Shown piece by piece: positions 19,545-31,730 of a stretch of 64,000 bases of DNA. Source of the DNA: Endotrypanum monterogeii. Its lineage: Eukaryota > Euglenozoa > Kinetoplastea > Trypanosomatida > Trypanosomatidae. The stretch spans positions 833,838 through 897,837 of the forward strand of contig CM007314.1 of assembly GCA_000333855.2 (NCBI GenBank). Reading direction: 5' to 3'. Every line of letters starts with the position of its first letter. Position 1 is the first letter of the stretch. The notes under the pieces were generated by a model. That model ran no database searches. It worked only from the letters and a program-made list of their open reading frames with translations, and had not been told where the DNA came from. The position numbers were made by a program, and so were the translations under genes.

Positions 19545-22500
19545 AATATGCATCCGCATTTATGTGTCGATGCGAGTGTAGACCGGTGCGAGGTTGCCTG
19601 GGTTCCCTCCTAAAAAACTAGTCTCGGATTTCGATGAAGAGTAGACTAATGGCGTTGGAGAAGAAATACCCCACTACTTCAGTGACCACAAAAATGGGGA
19701 GAAAAAAAAAAGCGTAAACAGTGTGAGTGAATGAAGCGACCCAACGCAGCCAAAAGATTCGATATTCCGCGCGCGCCGGCCAGCGGGGCGTAGAAAGGAA
19801 GGAGAAATGAGAGAAGAACACCAACGAAGAAACAAACAACCCGATTGTATCTCACAGGTTCTCTCTCTTGTCTACTACTTCGACGCCGACGAGAGGCAGA
19901 AAAGCGAAGAGGTTCCAATGTCTGCGCTCGATGAGACCCGAAAGAAAAATTCTAGAGACTATTTGCAGGGTAAACACAAAAGGGGGGTTTTGTGCAATTA
20001 CGTTTGTGCTCACACGTCCACAGAGGTGCATGTGCAGCACCGAGAGCGGGGTGTCGTTCGCTTACGAGAGCCAAGGGGAAGTAGGTTATATAGAAAGAGA
20101 AGTCTGGTGGTGGTGGACGTCGTTGTCGCCGTAGTGATGGTTTTAGTCGGAAAAGGGGGTGAGTAGAAGAACCATGCAGACGGCGCTACATGTTATATCC
20201 CAAGCGTATCCGATTTGAATTAAGCGAATGGTACGAGCTGAGAACATGAAAACAATTGGTGTGGAGTCTCGTGAGGCCGCTCGCGGTAATGAGAGGATGT
20301 TACTCGAAAAAAAAAAGATGTCGAGAATTGTGGCCAAAATGTGCACATAAGTGGAGATCAAAAATTGTTTTTTTCACCTTGCGCTCATATTCCTTTTTTT
20401 TAAAATAATATTCGCTCCGCCCTGATAGCATGTGCTGGTGCAAGATAAAAATGAAAACCGCTTTGAAACCATGAGCACCATTGTGCACACCCACCAATGC
20501 TCGACGGTACTACCTTTCTCACGTGAAAGCCGTCTGCTGCTCTTTGTCGTGTTCACGTATCGACAGCTCTACATGTTTTCATGTATATGTATACCTTATC
20601 GACCATGAAATCAGCAGGGACGACAGCGTGCACTACAGCTGTTCTCACAGATTAAGTTGCTATCATCGTTCAATTTCGCATTTGTGAAACCGAAATTCGC
20701 AACGAACAATACAGTCCCCCCCCCCAAAAAAAAAAAAGAAAGAAACGATGCCTTGAGCAGCATACACCCCCTACTTATCGGCAAAAAGAGAGGGATAGTC
20801 AGGGAAAGTCAACCGGAGCAGTAGGCCACACCTTCGAGAATCAAGTAAACACCTAGCACACACACGCACACACAAGGGGGGGGGGTGACGCCATAAACAT
20901 CTTTTTTGAACGTCTTGTAAAAGAGAATGTGCAAGAAAAAAAAATGCGAATTCAGAATAGGAACAACACATTAAACGAGACGATGCGCCGAGCGCTTTGC
21001 GCATGCGCCATGATATTCTCGCAATCATACACGAAGTGGTTCCTTTGTAGAACACAGTCGTTTTGCCCTGAGGAGGCTGAGATCAAAAAGTCAGAAAAAT
21101 AATTATACTATTTTAAAAAACATACAAAAACAAGCAATCAAATGTAATATATATATATATGTAATTATATAATGCTTAAAACATGTGTGGCGTTTTCTCT
21201 CCAATCCAACGCGGATGATCCTGTTGAGCAGACTCCATACACACCGAAACTATACACGTATATAAAAGTAAATACATATCGTTATCATCATGATGGCTCT
21301 GAAGAAGTCCACCGACCAACTGAGGAGCCACGCCACTCCTGTTTCGGTGCTGCTTTCTTTTGAATCATCAATCCATGTGCTTTTTTTTTTTTGACCTGCT
21401 TAAGCCCAGTGAACTCCAAATCTGATGAGAAACAAGAAAAACAACAACCAGACAGGTAGGAGACGAAAACCTGCGAACATCTTTATTGGTTCCAAGTATC
21501 ATCGAGCTCCGTACACATCGGACACGGGTGGTCCACTGAAACGCTGCATCAGAATGAAAGCAGTACCGCACTGAGCGGGAATAAAAAAAAACTCGACGAT
21601 CGTACAGGGACAATACTTCCCGGGAAAACATTTTCTACTCAACACAATAATGAAAGCAACTGGGAGTGTCTTGACGGAGATGAAAATAAGGGTAGAAGGG
21701 AAAATGGTCGATTTCGTGTTATGAGCGAAAACACACACGGTGTACAGCCGCGGACAAATCCGAGCTCTCTCTCCCTCCCCCTTTTATTTCTCGAGAATTT
21801 GTACACAATGCAGTAGCGGTGGATATGTACACCACGGGGGCTGGGGGCTATAGCGACGGAGACGCCTCGAAATGTATTCACGTAAAGCTGCAGTAGCCTT
21901 TTTGCACGGGGAGAGGGTTTTTTTTTTGCTCCCCCACATTTCCAGAGTCCTATCAGCCAAGGCAACCTCCTAACTCCCTTATACCAACCGGGAGCAAGAC
22001 GTGGAATCGAGACGTCAACATCCGGGAGAGGGCACGAAGGTAGAAAAAACAGACTTCTCCGATGAGTCTTCGTTCTGGGCGGATGTCGCCACGATGCCTT
22101 TCACCCACTAGAGCGTCACTCGACGAGAGACCGACTTGGTTTCGTTGGCTATTGTCACATATTCAAACCCTCACGCCACCACACCTCAAAAAAAAAACCA
22201 CCTCGTTTTTCTTTCTGATCGACTCTCCGAATAAACCGCAGCTTCCTTTCGTGCTGCGAAGCTACATCGCACACATGACACTGCATTGACTGAGTTGCTA
22301 GTCAGAGCATCACCTTTGCTTCCGCCACTATACGAGACATCGGAACAGTTCCTTACGTCACCACCTCCACTGCAGGATGCGGCAGCGACCTGGGACAGTG
22401 TTGGCGGCAGCGGAGAGGGTAGGCTTGAAAACAAAAAAACGATTTTTTTTTCAGCCGGTGGAAACCTTCTCTATGATCTGTTTCTCGCATAGTAATACTG

Positions 22501-22871
22501 GAGCCAGTGGATTCCATGTGATGTAAACCGGAGCTGTCCCGCCGCGACACCAGCTATCTGTCTCGAATAGTCTCGACGCATCGAGGTTCGGTAGGATAGC
22601 GGTGGTAGTGCATCGGAAGGCGTTCAAAAGATAAGATGACTGCTTTTACATTTGAATTTGGGGGGCTCATGGAAAGCAGAATCTAACGATGCAACACAAA
22701 ACCGTCGTTGAACATTGCGAGTGTGGAGTGAGAATGAATGGCTGGGCTGGGAGGGATTTTAACTAGAGACAGCAACAACAAAAGTGAGAAAGCAGCCACA
22801 AAGACGAACTTCCCCCCCCCCTCTCACCCCCTTCCGTGCTTTTCACCATTCTTCGAAGAGAAGAGTCTAGG

Positions 22872-22892
22872 ACACACACACACACACACACA
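22872..22892. repeat. (CA)n microsatellite
   Basis: About ten CA units inside the 8-kb interval, shortly before the retroposon-like element. Confidence 0.85.
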
Positions 22893-23537
22893 ACGCACTA
22901 GTAAGCAAAACACGCTGAAAAAAACACACAAAAAAGATACTGAAGGGACAATGAGTTTGATAAAAGGAGAAAAAAAGGGTAATGAACGTAGAGGATGTGG
23001 AGACAAGCTACACACAAATACACATATATTTATATAAATATACAAACACAAAGAAAGATAACGAGCGTACAGTAAGAAAGCCAAAAAAAAAAACGGATGA
23101 GGTAATGGAAACAAGGTTGACGACAGATACACACACATGCACGCACACGCATGCGCTATCGAGGCATGTCAAATTATGACGGTGGTCAGTAGCACGACGT
23201 GATTGGGGACCTGTGACGGGGAAAGAGAGGGGCAATCGAGCATGAAAAGTTTTTAGAGAGCAGATCGGATAGTTTTCTAGCTGATCACCCGGAACGTGCA
23301 CACATACACCAACACCCAGAATATAATGCATTCCAGCTAAATTCAAATGAAAAAGGAACATACCGCACATGCACTTATTCAAAAAGCTAGTCAAAAAGAG
23401 ACGCGAAGGAAAGGAAAGATTTGCTTATTCACTGCGAAACAAACCGGAGCGGTTGTAATTCCACCTGAAAGCACAGAAAACCTCTTTTCCACTCCTCCAC
23501 CATGCTCGACTAAAAGAAAAAAAAGTCTCGCCTAACT

Positions 23538-24499
23538 GTGTAGGCGCTTGCGGGACTCCACCCAGGAAAGGGTGGGAGGGGGGGGGTGGACAGTTGGCCA
23601 GGCTCAGCTCAGGTCACCTCCCTCCCCCTTCCCCAATGTACCTCCTCTTTGTTCAGTGTGTGCTTCGTGAAAGAGTGTGGAAAGCCTCCTCAGCGCTCCG
23701 CGGCACACCCGCTGGACAGCTGCGCTTTTGCCCTTATCCTGTCCACCAGACAACTTCCCAATCCCAAGGTGACTGGGCCCTTGGTTTCACTGCGGTGCAC
23801 CACGCCAGCTGGTGTCGGCGACATGCGCTTCCACGGCTGGTAACGCCCAACAAGAGGTGGCCACGGAGCCGTTGGGAGGGAGGGAGGAGAGGTTATTCTC
23901 CGACAAACGCTCCCCGCAACACCTCGACAACAAAGGGAAGAGCGAGTACGTTTGCCTCCCCTCGGCGGACACCAGCGTCGCTGTGCATTCCTCGATGTAC
24001 TCCTGCGGCTGTAAGCACAGATGCCGCCATCGCCCTGCAGGGACGTGGTGCAGCATGCCTGGTGGTTGTGCACCCGCTGGGGAGAGGCGGTCAAAGGAAG
24101 ATGGTAGGTACACTGCTTTGAAAAGGGCCTTTCACTGGGGTAGTCGCAGTCGAATTCGTGGAGGGCCATGCCACGCCTGTTCACCCCGCGCGTGTTGAAA
24201 AGCGTTCTGCGTCATGGAGACAGCAGCAAGCAAAGCAGGCGAGACCATCGCTGAGCGGACGTCTGCTACCCTGCAACACCTGTGCTGGGCACCACGTGGC
24301 GCATCGCTGGTGATGGCGAATGACGTCGGCGAAAGAGGACCAGGGGAAGGGAGGGGACATCGTACGTCCCACTAGAGCGCCTTATAGGTCTCCCGCCGAG
24401 GAAAGCTTCAGGGAAGGTAATGCTTCGACAGACTCAGCCATGCCGCCAAACCTCTTCGCAGTCTCCACTGATGCCCCCCCCCCCCCAAAAAAAAAAAAA
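23538..24499 (+). mobile_element. Retroposon-like element, long copy with A tail
   Basis: The first 559 bp (23538-24096) are almost identical to 40239-40792. The rest (24097-24486) is GC-rich unlike its surroundings and ends in a C run (24474-24486) and 13 A (24487-24499), as a retroposon tail would. Near the 5' end, GGCTCAGC followed by CACCTC and the later GTGCTTCGT...GTGTGG resemble, as I recall it, the 77-79-bp 5' signature of trypanosomatid ingi/L1Tc-clade retroposons, which has promoter and HDV-like ribozyme activity. A short hairpin (CCACCC/GGGTGG) precedes it. It has no reverse transcriptase, so it would be non-autonomous (RIME/NARTc/SIDER-like). It lies antisense to the genes. I found no clear target-site duplication. 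Confidence 0.65.
24474..24499 (+). repeat. Poly-C/poly-A tail
   Basis: 13 C followed directly by 13 A, ending the GC-rich retroposon-like block. It is taken as the 3' tail of the element. Confidence 0.6.
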
Positions 24500-26774
24500 C
24501 AGTGCCATTCAGCTGTGGGAAAACTAAGAACACAGAAACGGATTATAAGTGCCACTCATGGTGAAACCGTGTCAAGTGATCATGAGTTGTCTCGTCACAA
24601 GTTGTAAGTGATGCTGACATGGGCACAGGCCCTGGGGAGCTTACCCCCTGGCCTCCCCAGTTGCCAGAGGATCGTACCGAGAAAACGAAAACGTGTTCAA
24701 ATGGGCTTTCTTTTTTTTTTTCTTCATACGCTGTTGGAAAGTACCAATAGAGTCATCGTTCCAGTCAGTGGTTTACAACAACAGAATTTCATCTAGTCCA
24801 TCCTTCCACGTCCACGACGGGAAAAAAAAATATGATGCGGCGGAGACCTGCGTTGGTCATTACCACGCACGGGACTGTATTCCAAATGTCTCGTAGATAA
24901 AATGCCATTAACCATGAAAAGGGATGTTGGTGTACAGAATGACTTGAGTCAAAAGCAGCAAGCAAATACGGATACAAGAGAAGCAGCATCACGAAATTAT
25001 GCTGGGCGGAGAAAACACATTCACCCACCCTTTTGTTACTAAGGTTATAAGTAAATATTTCGCCCGCCTGCACTACCCCCTTTTTCTTTTTTTCCCCATT
25101 TGATTTCCTCACTGAAGATGTCAGTATTTCATTTTATTTACCAGAATTTTCGTTACCATATATATATATTTTTCTTTTTTTCCCTTTCTTATATGATTTC
25201 TTTAACTTGAATTTTTTCCATATATGCCGTGACGCTGTTACCGTGGGCTGATGTTTTGTTTCTTTTCCTCCTGCCGGCCAGCAAAAAAAAAAAAAGTCGT
25301 ATATATATAAATATATATTTATATATGTGTGTGTGTGTGCAGCAGCTTTATCCAGGCACGTTTGCGTTACATGGAGCAATCAACGATTTTCCCTGTTTCC
25401 CCCTTTTGTTCTTTAGTTAACAGACACCCGTCGGTCTCATCAGAGAGAAGGCATAGAAGTGAACTACACACATTTTCTATAGATGCGAGATCACCACCAC
25501 CACGACCAGGAGACATTCTGTCTGATCATCCTTGAAGCACGTAAAAACAAGAAAAAAGAAGGCTGGTGGAGATACAGGAGGGGGAGACAAACAGTATTGT
25601 GAACGTAAGGAGGGCGGATGGAATTCGTAGAGAATGAGAAAAGGGAACAACGGAAAAGAATGTTCGAATATCCGCTCGGATACAATTTTGTTGTTTCAAG
25701 GAGGGCAGGGAAGAGAGCGGAGTCGAAGACATAGAGGAGGGCAGCGGCGGAGGGACAAAGGGAGGCCGAAGGATATACCACACATAAAAGCTATAAAGGT
25801 GAGAAAAGGTAAGTGATCCAAAATCAAAATTCGAGACTGAGAAGGAAAAAAAAATCTGAGAACGACACGCACACACATATACAAAAAAGTTAATATAAAA
25901 ATATATATGTACCGCCAGATAGAAAGAGACAGACAGCGAGCGCGCGAGCGAGCGAGCAAAGACGATTGAGGTGGTGTTATAATTCATCATTTCGAATTGC
26001 TAAATAAAAATGTTTTTTTTTTCCACGTCTCACACGAACTTTACAGCTCAAAAAAAAAAAAACCAACTGGTTACACGTCATTCCACTACTTCAATGCGAT
26101 GACGGAGGGACAGGGTCCGAGTCTGATATAATATAGAACATTGGAGAAAAAAGAAATCAAACAGCAGCAACGAGAATTTAAAAAAGAGGGGATGGTATAA
26201 TGTTCAATCTGATAAGAATCTCCACAAAACGCAATAGATTTGACTTCAGGACAAATTGAAAAAAAACATTTGTCTACATAATTTGTATTGGGAAGCAAAT
26301 GGGGCGAGCGGTGCTGTGCATGGGAGCGACAGAAGAATGTGAGTTGATCCGTGAGTATGCCGAGAATCAAGTCTTAATGCAGCAAAAGGAAAAAAAGCCC
26401 CATGAACTAAGCAACAACAACAACAAAAAACAAAAAAAAAAGCGAGGCGATATTGTCGAGATGGGTAATCCACTTGACGTGTGGACAAAGACGCTGCGTG
26501 GACTCATTAAAAATAAAAAAGAGCGAGGTGTATAAAGAAGAGGGTATCAGCAAGCGAGAGGTGTGAGGGCTCTCACAGACGGAGCGGTGAAAGAAAAGGT
26601 TTCTTCAAAAAGAGAGAAGACCACGAGCGACTTGAAAACAAAAAATTGATGCGAACAATAGAGTGAGTTTGCTTTCCCATCAGTGACGTCCCCTAGAACA
26701 TGAAACCGATGTGATACATTACCCTGTTCTCATCGCCGGTCATCCACACTCACCCATATCTACTTGGCGTTTGA

Positions 26775-26798
26775 ATATATATATATATATATATATAT
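26775..26798. repeat. (TA)n microsatellite
   Basis: About twelve TA units in the 8-kb interval downstream of the RRM gene at 27388. Confidence 0.85.
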
Positions 26799-27387
26799 GC
26801 GTGCAATGTGCGGATATATTTATGCCGATATGACAACAGAAAAGCGCTTTAAGGATATCCGCTGGTTTGGTGTGCCCTGGGTTCTGCGCACGTATTTCTT
26901 TTTCTTTGTGCGTCCTTGTGTGTATGTGGGGGGGGGGGCGAGGGTCTTTCCACCCTGGGTTACATACTCTGCTCATCCCTATGCACGCTGAAGCGCACTC
27001 CCGACATTTTGCTAAGCCGCGCTCTCCATCACTTTCCATATTCGAGTCACCGTCATATCACGGATCCTTTTTTTAAAAATCTTCTGTCCGAAGTCCTCGT
27101 TGCTTTCTTTCTGCAGCTAAACGGCCTCTTGTTGCCGTATTTTTTATTATTATTTCATTTTGATGAGTCGATTTCCGTAAATGTCTGCGGGAAACATCCA
27201 CTCCATATCTCTTTGGCACACTCAGCGGTGTCCCACTCCTCCCTGCACTCAATGATCCGCCTTCATATCTGAAGTCTACCACAAACACGTGTGCGTCAGT
27301 GGTCGCCAGGGTGCTAGGGGACGGAGGGGGTACTGATCTGTTTCGACGCTTTTCGTGTTGCACTTCTGCCGTTTCCCTCCCCCGAGA

Positions 27388-28920
27388 CTACAGTGTATCA
27401 TTCAAGGATGCGGGCGCAGCGCGGTATACGTTGCCGCCCCTACGGGCAAAGTGACTACTCGAGGTGCCCATGGCCACGTGGCCTTGTGGGTATGGTGCCA
27501 CTGTCGAGGTCTGAAGGTGGTGCGAAGCCCCAAAGTGCATGTTGACATGTGGAGCAGTAGGGTACGCTACAGCGCTCACGATAGGGGTGCTCGGTCCAGT
27601 AGAGTTACGTGCCGAGGAGAGCGGTGTGACAGGTGCGTAAGGGTTGTGCCGGTAGCTTCCACTGGCACTCAAGTTGCTGTTGCGACGAACTGGTGTAACG
27701 GGTGCCAGTCCGTTCGCATCTAGCGTCGCGCTGGTGCCCACGGACAGAGCATTCGGAGAGGCCCCGGAGCTCTCCATCTCTGCGCCGAAGCTGAAGTTCA
27801 GCGGGGTAGCAGGGGAGCTTCGGCTCGGGGTCTGATCGAAGCCACCAAAGTGTGTGAAGTTGCTACCGAGGTTGTTTGCTGTCGTTGGGTTGAAAGAAAC
27901 ATTTAGAAATGATCCAATGGGGCTCGGGGTGAGGGGCTGCTGTGGTTGGTTGAGTGTTCCGTGTATCGACTGAGATAGCTGCTGGGTGGATTGTACTGGC
28001 ATCAGGGACCCCTGCACTGCCAAAGACTGGCCTATCCCTGGCGGCGGTGGTATACCGATAGACCGATTATCGGAAAAGTGATGGGAAATGCTAGCAAATC
28101 CCTGCGGGTGCTGCAAAGCCCCTGATCCCTCCAACTGCATCTCAGAGGCTGAGTAGGAGCGGGGCATCGCGCTAGATCTCTGAGATGGACGTGGGCTTGT
28201 GCGGCGCTTCGAAAGCGACGGCGGCGGTGGTGGCGGCGGCGGCGGTGGGAGATGTAAACTCTTTCCATGAGGCGCAAATCCCTTGTTTCTCTGTCCAGTC
28301 ACAGAAGACTTGGTGCTTTGCACTGTCTCAATATGTTTGTGGTCTGCCTGGAGCTGCTCCCGTCGTCGGCGACGCTCCCGCTTTGCTTCCTCGGAGTCAG
28401 CGTACTTGGCTAGCACGGCAACAGACGTGTTGAAGTAACTGCGATTACCGTGCAAACTCGACAGGGCATTTTTTGCCGATTCGACGGTGTCAAACTCTGC
28501 ATAAACCACCCAAACGTTGCCGCCAATGTTGTCCTCGCGCATCGCACAGTAGGTAAGCACACCGAATCGACGAAGGAACTGTTCCACCTCCAGCTGCGAC
28601 AACTTCAGTGGTATATTCCGTACGTACAAAGCGTTGCTTTCTTCCGCAGCGACCTTCCCATCATGTTTTGATGGGAAGATGCAGAGATTAAAGTTGTGGC
28701 CGTGGAGAGTCACATGAGATTTGTTGAGCTTTTCATACGCCTTGCGTCCGGCATCCTCCGACTCGAATAACACAAAGCCAAAACCTTTGCTTTTTCCAGT
28801 TGTGGCATCTAGCATTACCTTGGTGCTGGTGGGTTTGTACTCGACAAAAATATGCTCCAGATCTGCGTCGGTAAGGTTGCGAGGCAGCTTCGCTACAAAG
28901 AGATTCTGAAGACTCGTCAT
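27388..28920 (-). CDS. Tandem-RRM RNA-binding protein, copy A
   Basis: A 510-residue protein. RRM1 (about 6-83) has RNP2 LFVAKL and a canonical RNP1 KGFGFVLF. RRM2 (about 97-172) has RNP2 LYVRNI but an atypical RNP1 (NVWVVYAEF). A basic stretch with consecutive arginines (180-188) follows, then a disordered tail rich in Pro, Ser, Gln and Asn with a run of about ten prolines near 225-234. It is a paralogue of the gene at 34350: the first 190 residues align throughout and both begin TSLQNLFVAKLPRN or SLQNLFVAKLPRN. A cytoplasmic or nuclear post-transcriptional regulator is inferred; such proteins set mRNA stability in kinetoplastids, which lack promoter-level control. I cannot match it to a named family member. 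An 8-kb non-coding interval lies downstream. Confidence 0.94.
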   Translation of the reverse strand: MTSLQNLFVAKLPRNLTDADLEHIFVEYKPTSTKVMLDATTGKSKGFGFVLFESEDAGRKAYEKLNKSHVTLHGHNFNLCIFPSKHDGKVAAEESNALYVRNIPLKLSQLEVEQFLRRFGVLTYCAMREDNIGGNVWVVYAEFDTVESAKNALSSLHGNRSYFNTSVAVLAKYADSEEAKRERRRRREQLQADHKHIETVQSTKSSVTGQRNKGFAPHGKSLHLPPPPPPPPPPSLSKRRTSPRPSQRSSAMPRSYSASEMQLEGSGALQHPQGFASISHHFSDNRSIGIPPPPGIGQSLAVQGSLMPVQSTQQLSQSIHGTLNQPQQPLTPSPIGSFLNVSFNPTTANNLGSNFTHFGGFDQTPSRSSPATPLNFSFGAEMESSGASPNALSVGTSATLDANGLAPVTPVRRNSNLSASGSYRHNPYAPVTPLSSARNSTGPSTPIVSAVAYPTAPHVNMHFGASHHLQTSTVAPYPQGHVAMGTSSSHFARRGGNVYRAAPASLNDTL

Positions 28921-30252
28921 TATGTTTTTTTTTGTTTTTTTTATCCGTTGTTTGATTTTTCGTGCGTCTTTTTTTCGCTCTTTTGATGGTTTAGGTTATC
29001 TTTTCTGTTCTCCAACTTGTCGATTTTTTTTTTTTGATGGAACTCCTCATCCAAGCTGTCCGCGCGCGTATGTACAGCACATGATGATGTAGCGTTGGCA
29101 GGTACGCCGTTATGGCGAGTGGGTAGACGTTTTCGTGAAGAATAAATAGTGTAAACGCGGTGTAGCGTAAAAATAATGACAACAAGGAGGTGAGAGTCAA
29201 AAAAAAAAAAAGGTTGGAGTGTGTGAGAAGCAAAGGAAACACGCAAAAACAAAGGGGGAGAAAAGGGATACAGAGGTGCTAGGTGTTTAAGGCGTTGATA
29301 TCCCTATGCAAGTCGTGGTAAAGTTGTGCAACGAGCTGCGTGGGATAAGGTCGTCACACACACGCCACCACTACCAACAGTTCCATCAGCCTCATGAAAG
29401 AAGGATAGAGAGAAAGAGCGGGGGGGGCCTTCGTCATCGATGAATTCTGCCATCTTGCACTTGCAGGAAGTACAAGGCAAACGTGTACCCGAAAGGGCAG
29501 TGGAGAAAATCAGAGCGCAGTCGCACTGAAAGCCGCGCGTGGGGCATTGATGCTGTCTTTTATTTCTCCCAGTTTTTTTTTAAAGATGTGTGCAGGTAGG
29601 GGGGGGGAGCGGGTTGTAATGTTACAGGAATTTGAAAGCAGAAAGGCGGGTGACATCAATGACCGACACAACGCCCCAACAAGAAAAGGTCTCCCAGTTA
29701 AAAATAAAAAATACCAATAACTCACAAAACAGAAACGAAGATGATCAGCATACTCAGGAAAGGGGGGGGAGGGCAAGGTGAGGTTCACATCACGCTTGAT
29801 CTCACGACTCTCCCTTTACCTCTCCTCGTTGTTCGTGATGGTAAGCACAGACTCAAGCAGATTATCCAAACGCCCTCGGCATCGGAGGTGAGTACATATC
29901 GACGGTATCAGAGGCAACATATAATATTCTGCGAGTGGTGAAATGCAGAAAGAGAGACGGTTTATTTGTAGCCTCTGCTTTCGTTAGGAACGGGTGGCGT
30001 TGGCCATAGTGTGCAAGTTTTGCTCTTACTCGTCGTCTCACCGCTCTGTGGGGCAACCTCATGAGGGGAGGCAGTTATCCTCTACACTACCGGTGACCCT
30101 GAAAGACAGAGTGTTAAGTAATAATAAAATTGGCGAAGTTAACAGGTACGGCTTTACCCGCGTTGTCTGCGGTCAAGCACGCAGCATACGGAAAAAAAAA
30201 AGGTGGTACGATATGACAGCGAAAAAAAAAGCGGCCAAAACATAGCGAAGAT

Positions 30253-30300
30253 GATATATATATATATATATATATACATATATATGTGTGTGTGTGTATA
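30253..30300. repeat. Compound (TA)n / (TG)n microsatellite
   Basis: About 33 nt of TA repeat with one C, followed by (TG)n. Confidence 0.85.
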
Positions 30301-31659
30301 TGTTTGTACATGCTAGTTGAGGGAGAAGGTCCGGTGACCTTACATCCCCCAGCAGAACCGCAGGTCAATAAAATCTGCGTGTGTCTCCGGTCTGCATCGG
30401 GGGTGAGGCGACAACACACATGGAAGAATCAGGAAGAAGAGATGCATAATATTATTGAGGTGTCTGCATGATGGTAACGGATTCGGGGAGTTGACCTATG
30501 TTTCTGTAGATCTTCCTTTGAATGAAAAAGAAAAAGAAGCAGAGTAACCTAGATCGTGATCACCTTCCATTCTTTCTTCTGTTTGCGCTGGGCTTCGCGT
30601 TATAACACTGGAAAGCATGAGGGCGAGTGACTTCCTCGGATACTCGGTGTCTATCGTTCACCGACTGCTCAGGGTCCGCTTTACCTCTTGGTCTTTTGTT
30701 GCGGCCACATCTCTCGTGCATATATATTTTCTCTGTAGATCTTATGCCCTTCTCTTTCCCATTCGCATCATCAGGGTCGGTAGTGCAGGGGACGTGGAGC
30801 GAGAGCGCTCTCCCTTCTCCCCCAAAAGGGACTATCTTGTACGAAAACAGGTGTCTCCATTGATATCCCCTCCCTATGATGCAACTGCCATCCATCTACA
30901 AAGGTCTCGACATGCGGGTATGTTTGTGTTGCTGCTTTACATCTGATTTGTTCACGAAGTGCGGCAGACATCTAGGATAAAATTATCGGCGGACGCCTCT
31001 AGATCTGCGGGCTTAGTTGGCTTGCCCTTCACACTCTCTACCAACGGCCTGGTACCTCATGTACACCTGTACATCATGAATAGTGGCAGTTTGGCCGGCT
31101 CTCGGGGCATTGATTGACTCAGGATGACGTACATCCGATTTCCTGTAGGACGCATTTGGATTACCTTAGCTGTGAAACTTTCCCACCCCCTTCGCATACA
31201 GTCTGGCGGCATACTTTTGGTGTGTTGCACCCTCCTAGTGCCCCCCAAATCAGGTGATGTGTGTCTACCATTGTTGCCGCTTCGGTGACTACTATTTTCA
31301 GCGACGGGTGGAGGATATTTCGGTAACGGGAAGAAGAAAAAATGATGAAAAGAAAAATGAGTTTTTCCGAGCTTATTTTTTCGTATAAGAAGCTCCCCAC
31401 CCCCCACCCCACAAAAAAAAACAGATGGAGCGGTTAATGTGTATGTGTATACGGTGAAATGCTGTGGTGTGTCGTTGAGTTGCTGTGCGCACCTAGAAAA
31501 AAGTGGGCGAAGAAGACGATGCACAAAACACATATGAAGTTACGAGATTGCATCGAGTAGTCTGATGCCGCGAATCCTGCAAAGTGCGACATCATTGGCA
31601 GGATGGTGAGGGTATTACCCATTCCTTCTAACGCCCGATTACGGTTGAGAGTGCTTGGA

Positions 31660-31730
31660 TGTATATATATGTATACATACATATACATATATACATACAT
31701 ATACATATATATATATACATATAAATATAA
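31660..31730. repeat. Palindromic TA/CA repeat array
   Basis: About 70 bp built only from TATA, TACA and TATG units (GTATACATAC, ATATACATAT and variants). It is nearly self-complementary, so it could form a long hairpin in RNA or a cruciform in DNA. It lies in the presumed 3' UTR of RRM copy B. Confidence 0.85.

Larger units (their letters stand above)
19431..27387 (-). other. 8-kb non-coding interval, probable long 3' UTR of the RRM gene at 27388
   Basis: No credible coding region. Minus-strand ORFs are T-rich runs of Phe, Leu and Ser. The interval contains many A/T homopolymers, CA tracts (19519-19544, 22872-22892), TA tracts (25300-25327, 26775-26798) and the retroposon-like element at about 23538-24499. 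Only the low end near 19431-19620 belongs to the 5' region of the RBR gene. If it forms one transcript, the RRM mRNA has a 3' UTR of up to about 7.8 kb. Confidence 0.6.

Noticed and set aside
23586..24121. ORFs of 85-175 codons in the retroposon-like element
   Set aside because: No reverse transcriptase, endonuclease or other protein motif, and the frames differ between the two copies. They look like open frames in a GC-rich non-coding element.
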